Position numbers and translations under genes: made by a program. DNA of 64,000 bases. It comes from Ascaphus truei. Taxonomy: Eukaryota > Chordata > Amphibia > Anura > Ascaphidae. The stretch spans positions 6,082,765 through 6,146,764 of the forward strand of contig CM071569.1 in assembly GCA_036426205.1 (NCBI GenBank), in the 5' to 3' direction. Shown one piece after another: positions 21,715 through 33,728 of this stretch; the first letter of the stretch is position 1, and the number at the start of each line of letters is the position of its first letter. The notes beneath the pieces are model-generated. The model did no database searches. It worked only from the letters and a program-made list of their open reading frames with translations, and had not been told where the DNA came from.

Positions 21715-22232
21715 GGCGTGTAATATAGTGCACGCGCATCAATTAGAATTGGCTGTGTCCAGGCCTGGCGTTCTATACTTCGGCTGCGTGTGCACACAGC
21801 AGTGAGCGTTGGCGGAGCAGATCACAGCAAATACGTGAAAATGTATATTTTCACACTGTTGCCGCGCCACGTGATTCTACCAAGCCAATCACAGAGCGGC
21901 TGGGATAGTTGGGGTGGGGGGAGGGGTTCCTGAGAGCAGGAGGAGCAGGGCAAGACCTGCTTTGATTAATCTACCTCTTGGAGGGGGGGAGGTCTCTAAG
22001 GGGAGGAAGGGGGTGGTAGGAATCACTGAAGGAGAAAGGGGGAGAAGAGGTTGGTAAAGAGGAGTGGGACTGGTATTGATGTGCAGGTTGAGCTTATGGT
22101 TGTGTGTGATGCCGGCTGTGACGTCATAGCCACGCCCACCTGTCGCTCACAGCACCGACCTGTACACACAAAAAGTGTGCTTCCCGTGCACGAGCATTTG
22201 TACACGTGAGCGCGCCAACTATAAAACACTCC
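21715..22232. mobile_element. 518-bp Harbinger-like MITE with TTA duplication
   Basis: The left end GGCGTGTAATATAGTGCACG and the right end (reverse complement GGAGTGTTTTATAGTTGGCG) match at most positions. TTA flanks both sides (21712-21714 and 22233-22235). The inside is purine-rich (about 21900-22060), with CpG-rich ends. The ends share the TATAGTG block with the 201-bp MITE at 11032. Confidence 0.75.
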
Positions 22233-22235
22233 TTA

Positions 22236-22668
22236 AGCTTGGAGGAAAGGAGATTTCACCAGCAACAAAGGAAAGAGTTCTTTACAGTAAGGGCAGTTAA
22301 AATGTGGAATTCATTACCCATGGAGACTGTGATGGCAGATACAATAGATTTGTTCCAAAAAATGTTGGACATCTTTTTAGAAAGGAAAGGTATACAGGGA
22401 TATACCAAATAAGTAAACATGGGAAGAATGTTGATCCAGGGAGTAATCTGATTGCTAATTCTTGGAGTCAGGAAGGAATTTATTTTTCCCCTTATGAGAT
22501 ATAATTGGATGATATGACACTGTTATTTTTGTTTGCCTTCCTCTGGATCAATAAGTAAGTATAGATATAGGATAAAGTATCTGTCGTGTAAATTTAGTAT
22601 AGTTGAACTTGATGGACGTTTGTCTTTTTTCAACCTCATCTATTATGTAACTATGTAACTATGTAATT
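22236..22668 (+). pseudogene. CR1-like LINE C-terminus and 3' UTR
   Basis: It reads FTVRAVKMWNSLPMETVMAD and FQKMLDIFLERK up to a stop at 22410-22412, the usual CR1 C-terminal block (W-N-S-L-P). The 3' UTR follows with GATGGACGTTTGTCTTTTTTC and the terminal TATGTAAC repeats. Confidence 0.8.
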
Positions 22669-25214
22669 CTACTTCCCATTTAAGAGCACCCTCCCAATCT
22701 CTGATTACTGCCCCCAGTGTACTACAAGATTACAATACAAGCTCTGACTGGGCCTCTCACCTCTGGAAAGGCCAGGACATTGTTGTAAAAGAAGACTTGT
22801 GTCTCAATCTATCTTTCCAGGAAACAAACCAATTGTAAATAAATGGTAATTAATATGGAATTAACACGGTAACCCCAAATGTGAAGAACCCTCTCATCAA
22901 TGGGTTACATGTGTATGAACATCGACACTGATATTGCAACTTTGATATTTTTGACAGGGAAAAGAACTTACTTTAGATATGTAGATACTACTGATTGCTA
23001 TTGGGTAGAGTCCTCAGCAATGAAGGCTACTCCTGTAACTGTATGGGGTAACATTTCTGCTAGTGGCCTCCAATAAATGAACCTCTCTAGCAAATTTGGA
23101 TATTACAATTGTGAAAATATTTGGAACACTAGAATTCCAGAAGTCTTTTGTGGCGTGTTTTATTTTCTCCTAGAAATATGGATGTACCCTTAACCTACAA
23201 AGACAGTTCTGTCTTTTTCTTTATTGATGAGAAAGTGATGGTGTGAAAAGAAGGCGCTAAACACTAAAAGTGGTCACTAACTATAAAGTGACGGTATACG
23301 TGAAACAGCAATTAATTTGCAATCATGAAAGATAGTGACAATAAATGTACAAAAACGTAATATAAATAAACGTTGTAACTCCCTGCTCAAACCCACTGGC
23401 AGGGTTTGTCTTCACTCTTCCCCAAAATGTAGAAATTTCCTCTCAAAATCCGGGGGGAGCATATAGGGAGAAAGTCAACAAAATGCAACAATCTGTAGTG
23501 TAGACAATAATAATATGTGAATACATTTCTATGCAATCTTGGCTCTTCTGTGCAGCCTACTCACAAAATATCAGTAGTTTTAGGGCAACATCAATAATCA
23601 ATCAATCAGTGTATTCTTCTGGACTCAGGTGAGGATGTACTCCATATCAGATTCCGGCGAGATGTGGAGATGCAAAGAAAAGAAATGCATCCATAGCGCA
23701 GATCAATATGATAAAAGGTATATATTGTATGTACTGTAGCACCTCAAAAATGCACACATACAATAAAACAATATAAAAACAGCATGTATCACTAATTGTG
23801 AAAGCAGGAGAGATCAACCAGTGTAGAGGATTTTTCTTTATTGATATCACACTCTTTTTTTCATCTCCAACTGTATAATTATGCTTAATTGAGTTTCATT
23901 ATGTTTTGTCCTTATCGGATATGCTGCGAAGCCATTTTTCTAGTGCAAGAGAAGAGTTCACCTTCATTCACTTGAATGGAGCTATAAACTCTTCCCCAAA
24001 GCTGGAAAGACACCTTCACTGTATATTAAATAGAGCCTTATGTTTCCAATATTTTTTTTTTTAAATTAGAGTAGTGCGTACTTGCCCAAACCTTTTGCAC
24101 TGAAAGTTCGCAAATGTATAAAAGGTCAGTCGTGTTTGACAAAGTCAAAGCAAAATATTAAAAAATTACATTTAAGTAAGTTGCACAAAAATGGCCAATA
24201 TCACCAGACTCGCATACAGTAGCTTTACTACGTTTTAATGCATAGTACGGGAGCTGTCCAAGGTACTATAGTTAAAACTAAACTGTAACTTCAGCAGTCA
24301 TTTGATCATAACACATTTATGCAGCAATCCTCAACATTTAAAACTCAGGGAAAATAAACACGTAAATACAGTTTGTACAGGTTTATTTGGAGCTATTCTC
24401 CAAGCTTTCCAAATGTACGCTGTTTGTGTCCCTGGCTACCTACTATAAAAACGTCATTCAAGACGAAGACCATCTTTAGAACTCTTGCTGTGTTTTGTTA
24501 ACGTCTTCACAAACACATTAAATAAATCTAGATAAACAAGACAGCAGTAAGTAATAAAAGAAAATGTAATACACAGTTTCATGGCATGTATTTTACAGCA
24601 TTATTGTTGTCAATGCATGAAATCATATTTAGAAAGTTGATAACCAAAGGCATATATTGTGCAATTAGATTTAAGGGTAAAGCAGGTGTGGCAATTAAAA
24701 AAAAACTGCCACAGAGATGATTGGATTGGCACAATATTATTCTTTTATGTACTAGCTTAGGTATTAATCAATGTCTCCTTCATCATTCTGCCGTTTATGA
24801 AGTCCATCTGGATATTCTAATCTATCCCTTCCGTATAGACAATTGTTAAATCAATTGGAAAAAACTGGGAAATATCTTCACCACTAAAGTTTCTTAAGGT
24901 TCTTGGGATAACCAGAATAATTTTAATTGATTGCAGGCCTATCCCCTGGTAGTTCTTAACTCTGCCTAAGAGAGATTATTCCAATGTGGAATGTCTTCAT
25001 CACTTTTAATGTTACCTAACTTCTTGCTTGACACATTTGATGAAGGTGTTGAAGGAATTACTATTGATAGAAGCTCTAGAGGTGGATTTCAGGTGTGGCC
25101 AACATCTCCTGACAGCCACAAGGGGGGAAGTCATATACAGTACAGGTACTGTATGCATTCTGATATATAAATATTTGCTTACACACTAATTTCAATTTAG
25201 AGACTGAAAGATTT
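22669..25214. other. Unassigned AT-rich DNA
   Basis: No gene can be supported. Around 22930-23230 the frames show short peptide-like stretches without known motifs. 23240-23870 resembles flanks of amphibian dispersed repeats. Nothing firmer is visible. Confidence 0.35.
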
Positions 25215-25350
25215 GGTTCTTAATGTGAATTATATATATATACATATATATATACATTTATATTAAGATATATATATATATCTATATATATATTATATAT
25301 ATCTGTGTGGTGGTGTTTGTGTATATATATAATATTAATATATTTATACT
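25215..25350. repeat. TA-rich microsatellite cluster
   Basis: Several alternating TA runs (about 25229-25252, 25267-25303 and 25320-25332) with interruptions. Confidence 0.9.
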
Positions 25351-25356
25351 ATATTG

Positions 25357-26404
25357 CAAATATAAACTGTCATGCTCATCTGCTGTCTTAGGCAGGTCTG
25401 CACCCCGCCTTTCCCCATTATCACCCAGCATACAGCACTTCCACTGGCAGCAAGGGTATTCTTGGAAATGACATGCAAATGAGCACACAAGTGTCACTTT
25501 TGCCTCATAACCATTTTTAAACATGTTTCCCTATAGGCTAAGCTGCATGCATGGTCACAGCTTTGAGCACAGCCAGGGTTAAATGGTGCATACCCAGAAA
25601 ACCACCCACAACAGCTGTTTCGACCATTGAGTGTCTCACATGTGGGGTTGATTTTACGGAATGCCAAAGAGGCTATGGGAAATAGGCTAAAACCAAATAC
25701 TGGATTAATTTATTGTGAGTAAAAAAAGTGAAAAAACCTCCACAGAAAGCAATATGCAAATAGTAACTGTATGCTCATCTGCATGTCTTAGGCAGGTCTG
25801 CAACCCGCCTTCCACCCCTCCCCATTACTCACTCAGCATACTGCACTTCCACTGCATCAGGGATTCTGGGAAATGACATGAAAATGAGCACACATGTCAC
25901 TTTTTGCCCTCAAAACCATTTTTAACATGGTTCCCTATAGGCTTAAGCTTGCTGCATGGTCACCAGCTTTGAGCACAGCCAGGTTTAAGGTGCATACCAC
26001 ATAAAACCAACCACCGACAGCTGTTCGACCTTGATGGGTCTCATCAGTGTGGGTTGATTTTACTGTGAATGCATAGAGCTATGGGAAGGCTAAACCATTA
26101 CTGAGTTAAGTTATGGTGAGTAAAAAAGTGAAAAAAACCCCCACAGGAAAGCAAATATGCAAATATAAACTGTATGCTCTACTGCATGTCTTAGGCAGGT
26201 CTGCACCCCCCCGCCTTTCTCCATTATCACCCACATACAGCACTTCCAGTGCAGCAGCAAGGATTCTGGGAAATGACATGCAAATGAGCACACACAGTGT
26301 CACTTTTTTGCCTCAATCCCATATTTTAACATGTTCCCTATAGGCATAAGCTTGCTAACTCATGGTCACAGCTTTGAGCACAGCCAGGGTTAAGGTGCAT
26401 CCCA
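25357..26404. repeat. ~400-bp tandem repeat, about 2.6 copies
   Basis: Units start at 25357, about 25757 and 26160 with CAAATATAAACTGT-like sequence. Each contains CTTAGGCAGGTCTGCA, GGAAATGACATGCAAATGAG and GGTCACAGCTTTGAGCACAG. The third copy stops at GGTGCATCCC. Copies differ mainly by single-base indels. Copies 1 and 2 include a GTTTCGACC(A/T)TTGA-type block near their centre. Confidence 0.9.
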
Positions 26405-26473
26405 AATATTATAGATAATAATATAATATATATATAATATATATATAAGTATATATATATAATATCTAATATA
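26405..26473. repeat. TA-rich microsatellite
   Basis: Imperfect alternating TA run between the tandem repeat and the Helitron-like 5' end. Confidence 0.85.
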
Positions 26474-26649
26474 TCTTATAACTATATAGTGAAGCACTGT
26501 ACTGCCCTGCCTCCATGCCTTGCATGCATGCATGCATGCCAGCCCTGCCTGCCTGCTGGATTCCATTCCCAGGGAAATCTCATTGGTCCCTTGGGCCGCC
26601 CCCCAGCACACCTCTCATTGGCCTGAGAGCGGAGTGACGGCCCAAGACA

Positions 26650-26820
26650 ACAAGGACACCAAACACACACAGGGACACAAACACACACACAGGACACACA
26701 CAGGGACACCCACACACACACACACACACAACACCCACAACACACACACACAACACACAACAGACACACAACACACACACACACACACCACACCAGACAC
26801 ACACACACACCACACAGTAG
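26650..26820. repeat. CA-rich microsatellite
   Basis: CACACA runs with ACACC and AACAC interruptions, followed by a G run at 26820-26830. Confidence 0.9.
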
Positions 26821-26830
26821 GGGGGGGGGG

Positions 26831-27414
26831 TGTACATGGGGTTAGCATCAATTGTATAACCCGGTGGGGGGGGGGCTTTTCAATTTTCATCACATATCCC
26901 ACCTCCAAGCCTAATCCGCCTCTCTTTCTCCCCCCTAAAATCAAGCCTCCACACCCGCAGCGCACAGTCCTCCTCGCCCCTTCATCCCAGCGCTTTCAAA
27001 CACTACCCCCCCACCCACCCCGCCCGCGCCTGCTCCAGTGAGCGGAGGAAGCGAGTGCCCGGACAACAAGCGGGGAGCGTCCACAAACAAGTCCTGCCTC
27101 CCGCCTCAGTATCTCCCCACAGTGGAGCGGCCGGTACGGGTGAGTGAGCGTACCTTCACCCACCACCTCACCCCCCTTCAATATCTCCCTCCCCCCACCC
27201 CCCCCGCCACCACCACCTCACCCCCACGCCTTCAACATCATGAAGCGGAGCGAGCCGAGCGCCCGGGGACACACAAGCGTTTAGGGGCCGGACAAACAAA
27301 GCTTCCCATCCCATCCCTCCTCAGTCCACTTGTGGCGGCGGACGGTTCGGACGGCGTAGGAAGTGAGTGACGGTGCAAGTGAAAGACGGCCGGAACGATG
27401 TGAGGAAAGCGGCC
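26831..27414. other. GC-rich segment inside the Helitron-like element
   Basis: CpG-rich, with CCGGTACGGGTGAGTGAGCG, GCGGAGCGAGCCGAGCGCCC and GGCGGACGGTTCGGACGGCG. It could be captured promoter or 5' exon DNA, which Helitrons are known to pick up, but no coding frame or recognised exon is visible. Confidence 0.35.
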
Positions 27415-28270
27415 TATCACCTCCCCTCACCCCCCCTATCCCTCACCTCAACATCCCCCCACCCTTCCACCTCACCTCCCTCACCCACCACCCCTCACCT
27501 CTCCAATCCCACTTCCCTTCCCTTCCCCATTCCACCCCACTTACCCTCCCCTCCCCCCCCTTCACCTCACCCCCACTCACCACTCCCTTCACCCCCCCCC
27601 TCCACCTCCACCTTCATCACACCCCCCCCTCCCACCTCCGCGCTCTCACCCCCCCTCCTCACCTCCCCTCCACCACCCACCCCCCCTTTCGACTCCCTCC
27701 ACCCCCCCCTTCACCCTCCCCTCCACCCCCCCCTTCTCACATCACACCTCCCCATCCACCAACCCCTTCACCTCCCCTCCACTCCCCCCCCCCTACTCAC
27801 TCCCCCCCTCACTCGTCCCCTCCACCCCCCCCCTCTTCACCTCACCTCCCCCTCCCCCCCCCCCTTCACCGCCCTCCACCCCCCCGCTTCACCTCCGCCC
27901 CACCCCCCCCTTCATCACCTCCCCCCTTCAACCTCCCCTCCACCCCCACCCTTCACCTCCCCTCCACCCACCCTTCATCACCCAACCCCCCCTTCAACCT
28001 TCCCTTCACGTCCCCCCTTACAACCTCCCACCACCTCCTCACACCTCTCCCTCCCCCCCCTTCCACCATCCCACCACCCCCCTTCCCAACTCCCCACCCC
28101 ACTCCCCCCCTTCCCCCCACCTCCCCCCTCCTTCCCACCCCTCCCCCCCACCGCCCCCCCACCTCCCCTTCCCCCCCCACCCCAACCTCCATTCTGCCAC
28201 CCCAACCAATCCACCCCCCGCCCCCCCACCCCTTCCCCAAACCCATCCCCCCCACCCCCCCCCTTCCCTG
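27415..28270. repeat. C-rich polypyrimidine array
   Basis: About 850 bases of CCCCTTCACCTCCCC-like imperfect repeats on the plus strand, with C runs of 4-9. The complementary strand has many G runs with G-quadruplex potential. Long frames across it are proline- or glycine-rich by composition and not genes. Confidence 0.9.
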
Positions 28271-28284
28271 AGGCGGAGTCCGGG

Positions 28285-29720
28285 CCAAGGACACACAGGG
28301 ACACAGACACACAGCACATCACACTTATACACACATCACCCCACTTAGACACCACACCAGCACACACAGACGTAGACACACCACACACACGTATACACAC
28401 ACACCACGTATACACAACACACTACACCGTATACCGAACACCCCATCACTATCACACACACGCAAGTAGACACACACACAGACACGTACACGTAGAACAC
28501 ACACCATGTACACGTAGACAAACACACACCCTTGTAAAACGTATACACTCCACACACACACACAGCACACACACACACACACATGTACACGTCACACACC
28601 CATCACCAACAACCCCCTGTACAACGTAGACACTTACACACAACACATGTACACGTATACTTCACACACTGTACAACGTACCACCAACATTGAGACAATA
28701 CACACCCACATGGGACAATACACACACACACAGTGGAGACATAACACACACACACAATGTACACCTACACAACACTCGCTACACTCACATCCACGTATAC
28801 CACATGATACATACCTAATAATGATACACAACACCACATGTATACAGCACACATTATACCAAAGCATTATAAACACAACACAACACCTGTATACAACAAC
28901 CACACACATTATACACACACCCACTGTATACACACACACACACGGTGTATACCACACACACACGTTAATACCTCACACACACACGTGTATACACACACAC
29001 ATGTGTATACCACACCCAGGTGTTATCCAAACCACATGTGTACACCACATGTGGTACACACACAATGTGTACACACACCACGGTGGTACACACCCACCAC
29101 GTGTACACACACACAACACAATGTACACACACACATGTTAATACAACAGCCATTTATATACACCCAACATGTTATATACCCACACATGTAGCCACACACA
29201 CACATGGTAGCCACATAACACATTTATACCACACACACACATGTATACCACAACAACAGAACACACACACCACTATACACACCACACACATACAATGTTA
29301 CCACAACATTATACACAGACACACCAAACATTTACCACGTGTATTTTATACCCCACTGTGTAATACACACACAATCACGTATACACACACACAAGCTATA
29401 ACATACACACAATGTATACAACACATGTGGTAACCACAACACGTGTTACACACAAACACATACCACACAACTGTGGTCTACCACACACATCGTGTAACAC
29501 TACACACACACGTCTATACACACACGTGTCTACACCACACAAGCACGTGTTATATCAAACATCACCACACAGTTTGATCACACACACATGTGTACCACAC
29601 CTACGTGTAATCAACCACCCACACGTGTATACCACACCGTATAACATACACGAACACACACCACATGTATCCCCCCTACACCATACATTGTATACACACA
29701 AACATTTATCCCACACACAC
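28285..29720. repeat. CA array punctuated by GTATAC/GTGTAC
   Basis: About 1.4 kb of ACACACAC tracts interrupted roughly every 12-30 bases by GTATAC, GTGTAC or ATGTAC. Unit length varies and indels are frequent. There are no coding motifs. Confidence 0.9.
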
Positions 29721-30015
29721 CCCAGCAACCACCACATCAGCACACCGGTATGCCCCCCAGCACCCGGCATTCCTCGCCTCCCCACCAGTCCCAGTCCCCC
29801 TCAACACCATCAGCACCCACACACTCCTCGCACAACCCCTTATGCCCTCCCCCATCGCCCCCCACATCCTCAACGTCGACCCCCATCATCACCAAACCCT
29901 CCCAATCCAGCCAGCCAATACATCACCATCAGTTACCAGCCCCGCAGCACTCCACCCGCACATGGGCCAGTCGTGGACCACTCCCCCACACCAAATCCAC
30001 ACCCCTCCACAAACT

Positions 30016-30043
30016 CCCGGGCAACGCCGGGGCTCTCAGCTAG
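30016..30043 (+). other. Helitron 3' terminus (hairpin plus CTAG)
   Basis: A stem CCCGG/CCGGG with loop GCAACG is followed nine bases later by CTAG and then T. It is the counterpart of 34341-34368. Confidence 0.65.
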
Positions 30044-30918
30044 TATTAATTATATATTATATATATATATATATAACACAAATCAAAAACTAAGTTTAGT
30101 CAATAAAAGGTATTAGCTTATCTGAACACCCGAAAAAGAAATGTACTGTATCAGCAGGTTTTTTAATTCTCAAGGGTTTAAAAATGTAGACAAAGTTGCA
30201 TGGTGTTAAAGATACCATAGACTAGCTGACATAGAACAGGATAGACTATTTGCAACTTTCTAAGTCGATGACGATGTCTGTGCCATGTAGCAATCCAAAT
30301 CTATATGTACCAAATGAGTCTAGAAGTCGATCATAATATCCTGCAATGTTTCATGTACATTTTGTGTATAGGTGCCATATTCAATAAGGATTCTACAGTA
30401 TCCAATATATAGACCGTCTGCACTTGCAGTATTTTGTAATCACAAACAAGATATGGCTGATCAGAAACATCCCTCTACTTTATACACACTTCTAGTGACA
30501 GTGTTTCATTGTACAGTATATTGTTTAAAAACACGTGCATCATTGTAAACGGTATAGGCAACACACCTTGTCACGCTACCAAAAACAGTAAGTCTGGCTA
30601 CATCTGTAAATGTCAGACTTTACAGTATTAGGGTTTACCAGCAGTCCTGTATGGTATGAAGTGTAGTCCGTCCTTTAGAGCTGAGTAGGGCAGAGGAGGG
30701 CATAACACTCAAACAGCGTGCAGACACAGCGGGGTTACACAATGTGGCTTCCACACTTTGTATCCCCAGGTCAGTCAGGAGGAGTCACCTATTGTGAACT
30801 TTCGAGTGGCTGTCCTTTTGTTCTCTATTTATGTATTTCACAATACATGGACGGTATGCTCCCTGCTAGACATCTACACTGCCAAAAGTGAGTGCCCTGT
30901 TTCTGGATTATATATATA
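30044..30918. other. Spacer between two Helitron-like elements
   Basis: It begins with a TA run (30050-30076). The remainder is ordinary AT-rich DNA without supported genes, and ends in the TA run that hosts the next element. Confidence 0.45.
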
Positions 30919-31399
30919 TCTATACTATAATTCTAAGTTGGATTTCATTTTCCATTCGTTTGTATGTCAGAAGCATCGAAATCTCACAAACGGCACCACG
31001 TAGCACCACAAAACTTTCACTGTACACTCTGCTGCGGATTTGTAGGTCAACGCAACTATTTTGAGCTTCCAATGTCACTCACCTCCCAAGTTATGGACAT
31101 TCTAAGTTTCACTCGGCTGGACAGCAGTAAAAGCAAGGGAGGGGGGCGTGGCTACTAAGGGAGGGGGCGTGTCCTCTCCTGGAATGGATCTCTGTGTTTT
31201 ATGTGCAGTGATTCTCAACCGGGCTCTGCAGTCCTAGGGTTCCGCCTGGCCGCCCGCACTCACTGCTCCCCCCTGCTCTCCTCCCTCGGAGCTGTTCTAG
31301 CATCCCTCGGCACTTGGGGGGGGGGGGGTTGTCCTCTGCTGCTGCGTCTCCTTACATGTGAGCTGGGGACAGAGGATACTTTTTTGCTTGAAAATGTTG

Positions 31400-33195
31400 G
31401 TCGTGTGCAGTGTGTGTGTTTGTGTGTGGTGTGTGTGTTGTGTGTCGTGTGTGTGTGTGTTGTGTGTGTGTTGTAGACACTGGTTAGAAGTGTGTTGGCT
31501 GTGTGTTTGTGTGTTTGTGTGTAGTGTGTGACACTGGTGTGTGTTTGTTTGTTGTGTTTGGTTTGTGTGGTGTAGTGTGACACTGGTGTGTTTTGTGTAG
31601 TGTGTTGTATGACACCGTGGGTGGGTAGTGTAGACGCAGGGCTGGTTGGTGTGATACTGGGTGTGACAATGTGTGTGTTGCTGTGTGGTGTTGACACGTG
31701 TTGTGGTGTGTTGTGTGTAGTTGTGGTGTGTTGTGTGTGTGTGTGTTGTGTGGTTGTGTGTGTGTGTGTGTGTGTGTGGGTGTGTGTGTGGTGTGTGCCT
31801 GTGTTGTGCACTGGGTGTGTTGTGTGTGTGATGGGTTTTGGGTGTGGGGGTGACGGTTGTGGGCTGTTTGTGTGTGTGTGGTTACACTGTGTGTGATGTG
31901 TTTTGTGCCTGTTGTGTGTGTGTGTGTTTGGTTGTGTTGTGGTGTTTGTGGTGTTTTGTGTGTTGGTTTGTGTGTGTGTGTGTGTGGTGTGTGGTGTGTG
32001 GTGTATGTGTTTTGAATTTTGTGTGTGTGTGTGACACTGTTTTGTTTGTGTGTTGTGTTGTTGTGTGTGTATTAGTTGTTTGTTTTGCTGTGTTGTTTTG
32101 GTGTTGTTGTCTGTTTGTGTGTCTGTACGTGTGTGTTGTGTGTGTGTTTTGTTGTGTTGTTGGTGTGTGTGTGTGGTGTGGTGGCCACACTGTGTGTTGT
32201 GTGTCTGTGTGTGTGTGTATGTGTGTATGTGTGTGTATGTGTGTGTGTGGTTTGGTTGTGTTGTGTGTTGTGTGTAATGTGCCTTGTGTGACCCTGTGGG
32301 TGTGCCTATTGTGTTACTGTATGTGTGTGTGTTATGTGTCGTGTGTGTGGGTGTGTGTGTGTGTGGTGGTCGTGTGTGTGGTGTGTGTGTGTGTATGCCG
32401 CTTGTGTGTGTTGGTTGTGTGTGTGTGTGAAATGTGTGTGTTGTTTTGTGTGTGTGGGTTGACCACTGTGTGTCGTGTGACTGGTGTGTGTGCTGTGTGT
32501 GTGTGTGTGTGTGTGTGTTGTGTGTGTGTGTGTTGTGTGTTGCTGTGTGTGTGTGTTGTGTGTGTGTGGTGTGTGTGGGTCGTGTTGTGTAGTGTGTATT
32601 TGTGTGGCCCTTTCTGTTCATGTGTTGGTTGTGTTTGTTTGCCTTGTGTATTTGTGTCTTTTTGTTTTTCTTATGTGTTCGTGTGTTTGTTATTTGTGTG
32701 TTGTGTCTGTGTGTATGTCGTTGTTTTGTTGTGTGTGTGTTGTGTGTGTGTGTGTGTGTCTGCTGTGTCTTTGGTGTATCGTGTTGTATTTGTTGTGCTG
32801 TGTGTGTGTAGGGTTGTGTCATGTGTATGTGTTGGTATGTGTGTCATGTGACTGTTGTGTATGTGTGTATGTTGTGTGCCTGTGTGTATGTGATTAGTGT
32901 TGTGCTTATGTGTGTATTTGTGTTTCTATGTTTGGGTATGTGGTGTATTTATTTGTGGGTGTATTGGTGTTGGGTGTGTGTGTATGTTTGGTCATGGTGG
33001 TGTGGATGTATGTGGTGTGTACTGTGTGTGTGTATGGTTGTGTGTAGTGGTCCTTTGTGTATGTGTGGTGTGTGTGGGTGGTGTTGTGTGTATTGTGTAT
33101 ATATGTGTATGTTTTTATTTTTTGTATGTTGTATGTGTGTATTGTGTATATGTGTGTAAGTTGTGTAAATGTGTGTATGTGGTGTTGTACAAACT
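31400..33195. repeat. TG-rich array, ~1.8 kb
   Basis: TGTGTG tracts with GTTGTG, GTGGTG and GTTTTG interruptions over about 1.8 kb. Frames of up to 520 codons (minus) and 337 codons (plus) run through it. They consist of His/Thr or Val/Cys periodicities from the repeat and are not genes. Confidence 0.95.
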
Positions 33196-33345
33196 GTGGG
33201 GACACTGTTTGCACTGTGTGGGGGAGAGGAGAGAAGGAGAAAAAGTAGAGGGAGAGGAGAGAGAAGTGAGGTAGAGGAAAGAAGGAGGGAGGGGAGAGGA
33301 GAGGAACGGGAGAGAGGAGAAAATGAAGGGGGAGAGAGATTGTCA
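33196..33345. repeat. Purine-rich GAGAGG tract
   Basis: An imperfect GGAGAGGA/GAGAGAAG run that forms a strand-biased tract next to the TG array. Confidence 0.85.
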
Positions 33346-33530
33346 TCCCGTGGGGGGTGATGGGAGATTCGGGGGGGAGGTGATAGGAGATGCAGGGGGG
33401 GTGATGGGAGATGCAGGGGGGATGATGGAGATACGGGGGGGGAGTTTATGGGAGTACGGGGGGGGATGGAGATGCAGGGGGGGGTGATGGGAGATGCAGG
33501 GGGGAGTTATGGGCGATGCAGGTGTATGTT
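33346..33530. repeat. G-rich minisatellite
   Basis: Units of roughly 22-27 bases contain GGTGATGGGAGATGCAGG with G runs of 5-9. About seven imperfect units. Confidence 0.85.
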
Positions 33531-33728
33531 TAACATCCAAAATCATTACAAAATTATACACTATTTTCTTCGTTCGTTCAAAAAAATTATTTATTATTAC
33601 CCCTACTGCTTACACGTCCTATTTTTGTGATTACCCCCTGTCAACATGTGTTTATCCAAATAGGGGTTCCCCGCGAAATTTTACAAAATACTTAAGTGTT
33701 CCTCACACAATAAAGGTGGGAATCACTG

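Larger units (their letters stand above)
19430..22668 (+). mobile_element. CR1-like LINE, 5'-truncated, split by two MITEs
   Basis: RT blocks run from about 19490 to 20748, resume at 21546-21711, and resume again at 22236 with the C-terminus and 3' UTR. The 3' end carries the 8-base direct repeat TATGTAAC (22644-22665), as CR1-type LINEs end in short tandem repeats and not poly(A). Removing the two inserts with one TTA each restores continuity. The 5' limit is approximate; no endonuclease domain is visible. Confidence 0.85.
26474..30043 (+). mobile_element. Helitron-like non-autonomous element, simple-repeat filled
   Basis: The 3' end is clear: a hairpin CCCGGGCAACGCCGGG (30016-30031), then CTAG at 30040-30043, followed by T and an AT-rich target. 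The 5' end is proposed at TCTTATAACTATATAG (26474) after an A in AT-rich sequence, giving insertion between A and T as Helitrons do. There is no Rep/helicase. The 3.57-kb body is GC-rich sequence plus CA, C-rich and CA/GTATAC repeats. The 5' limit is less certain than the 3'. Confidence 0.5.
31206..33728. mobile_element. hAT-like element nested in the Helitron
   Basis: The left end reads CAGTGATTCTCAACCGGG and the right end, reverse-complemented, CAGTGATTCCCACCTTT. These are typical hAT TIRs. Next to them lie AGGGTTCCGCC and GGGGTTCCCCGCG. An 8-bp target duplication is not recognisable (TTTATGTG versus GTTTAAGG). No transposase frame. About 1.8 kb of the interior is TG-rich repeat. Confidence 0.6.

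Noticed and set aside
22860..23230. Possible glycoprotein-like peptide stretches
   Set aside because: Short, multi-stop and without cysteine pattern or known motif.
27363..28629. Proline-rich frames of 302 and 420 codons
   Set aside because: Composition follows the C-rich array; two frames are open in parallel, so no coding constraint.
31260..32851. 520-codon minus-strand and 337-codon plus-strand frames
   Set aside because: Pure His/Thr and Val/Cys periodicity from the TG array. No domains, and both strands are open at once.
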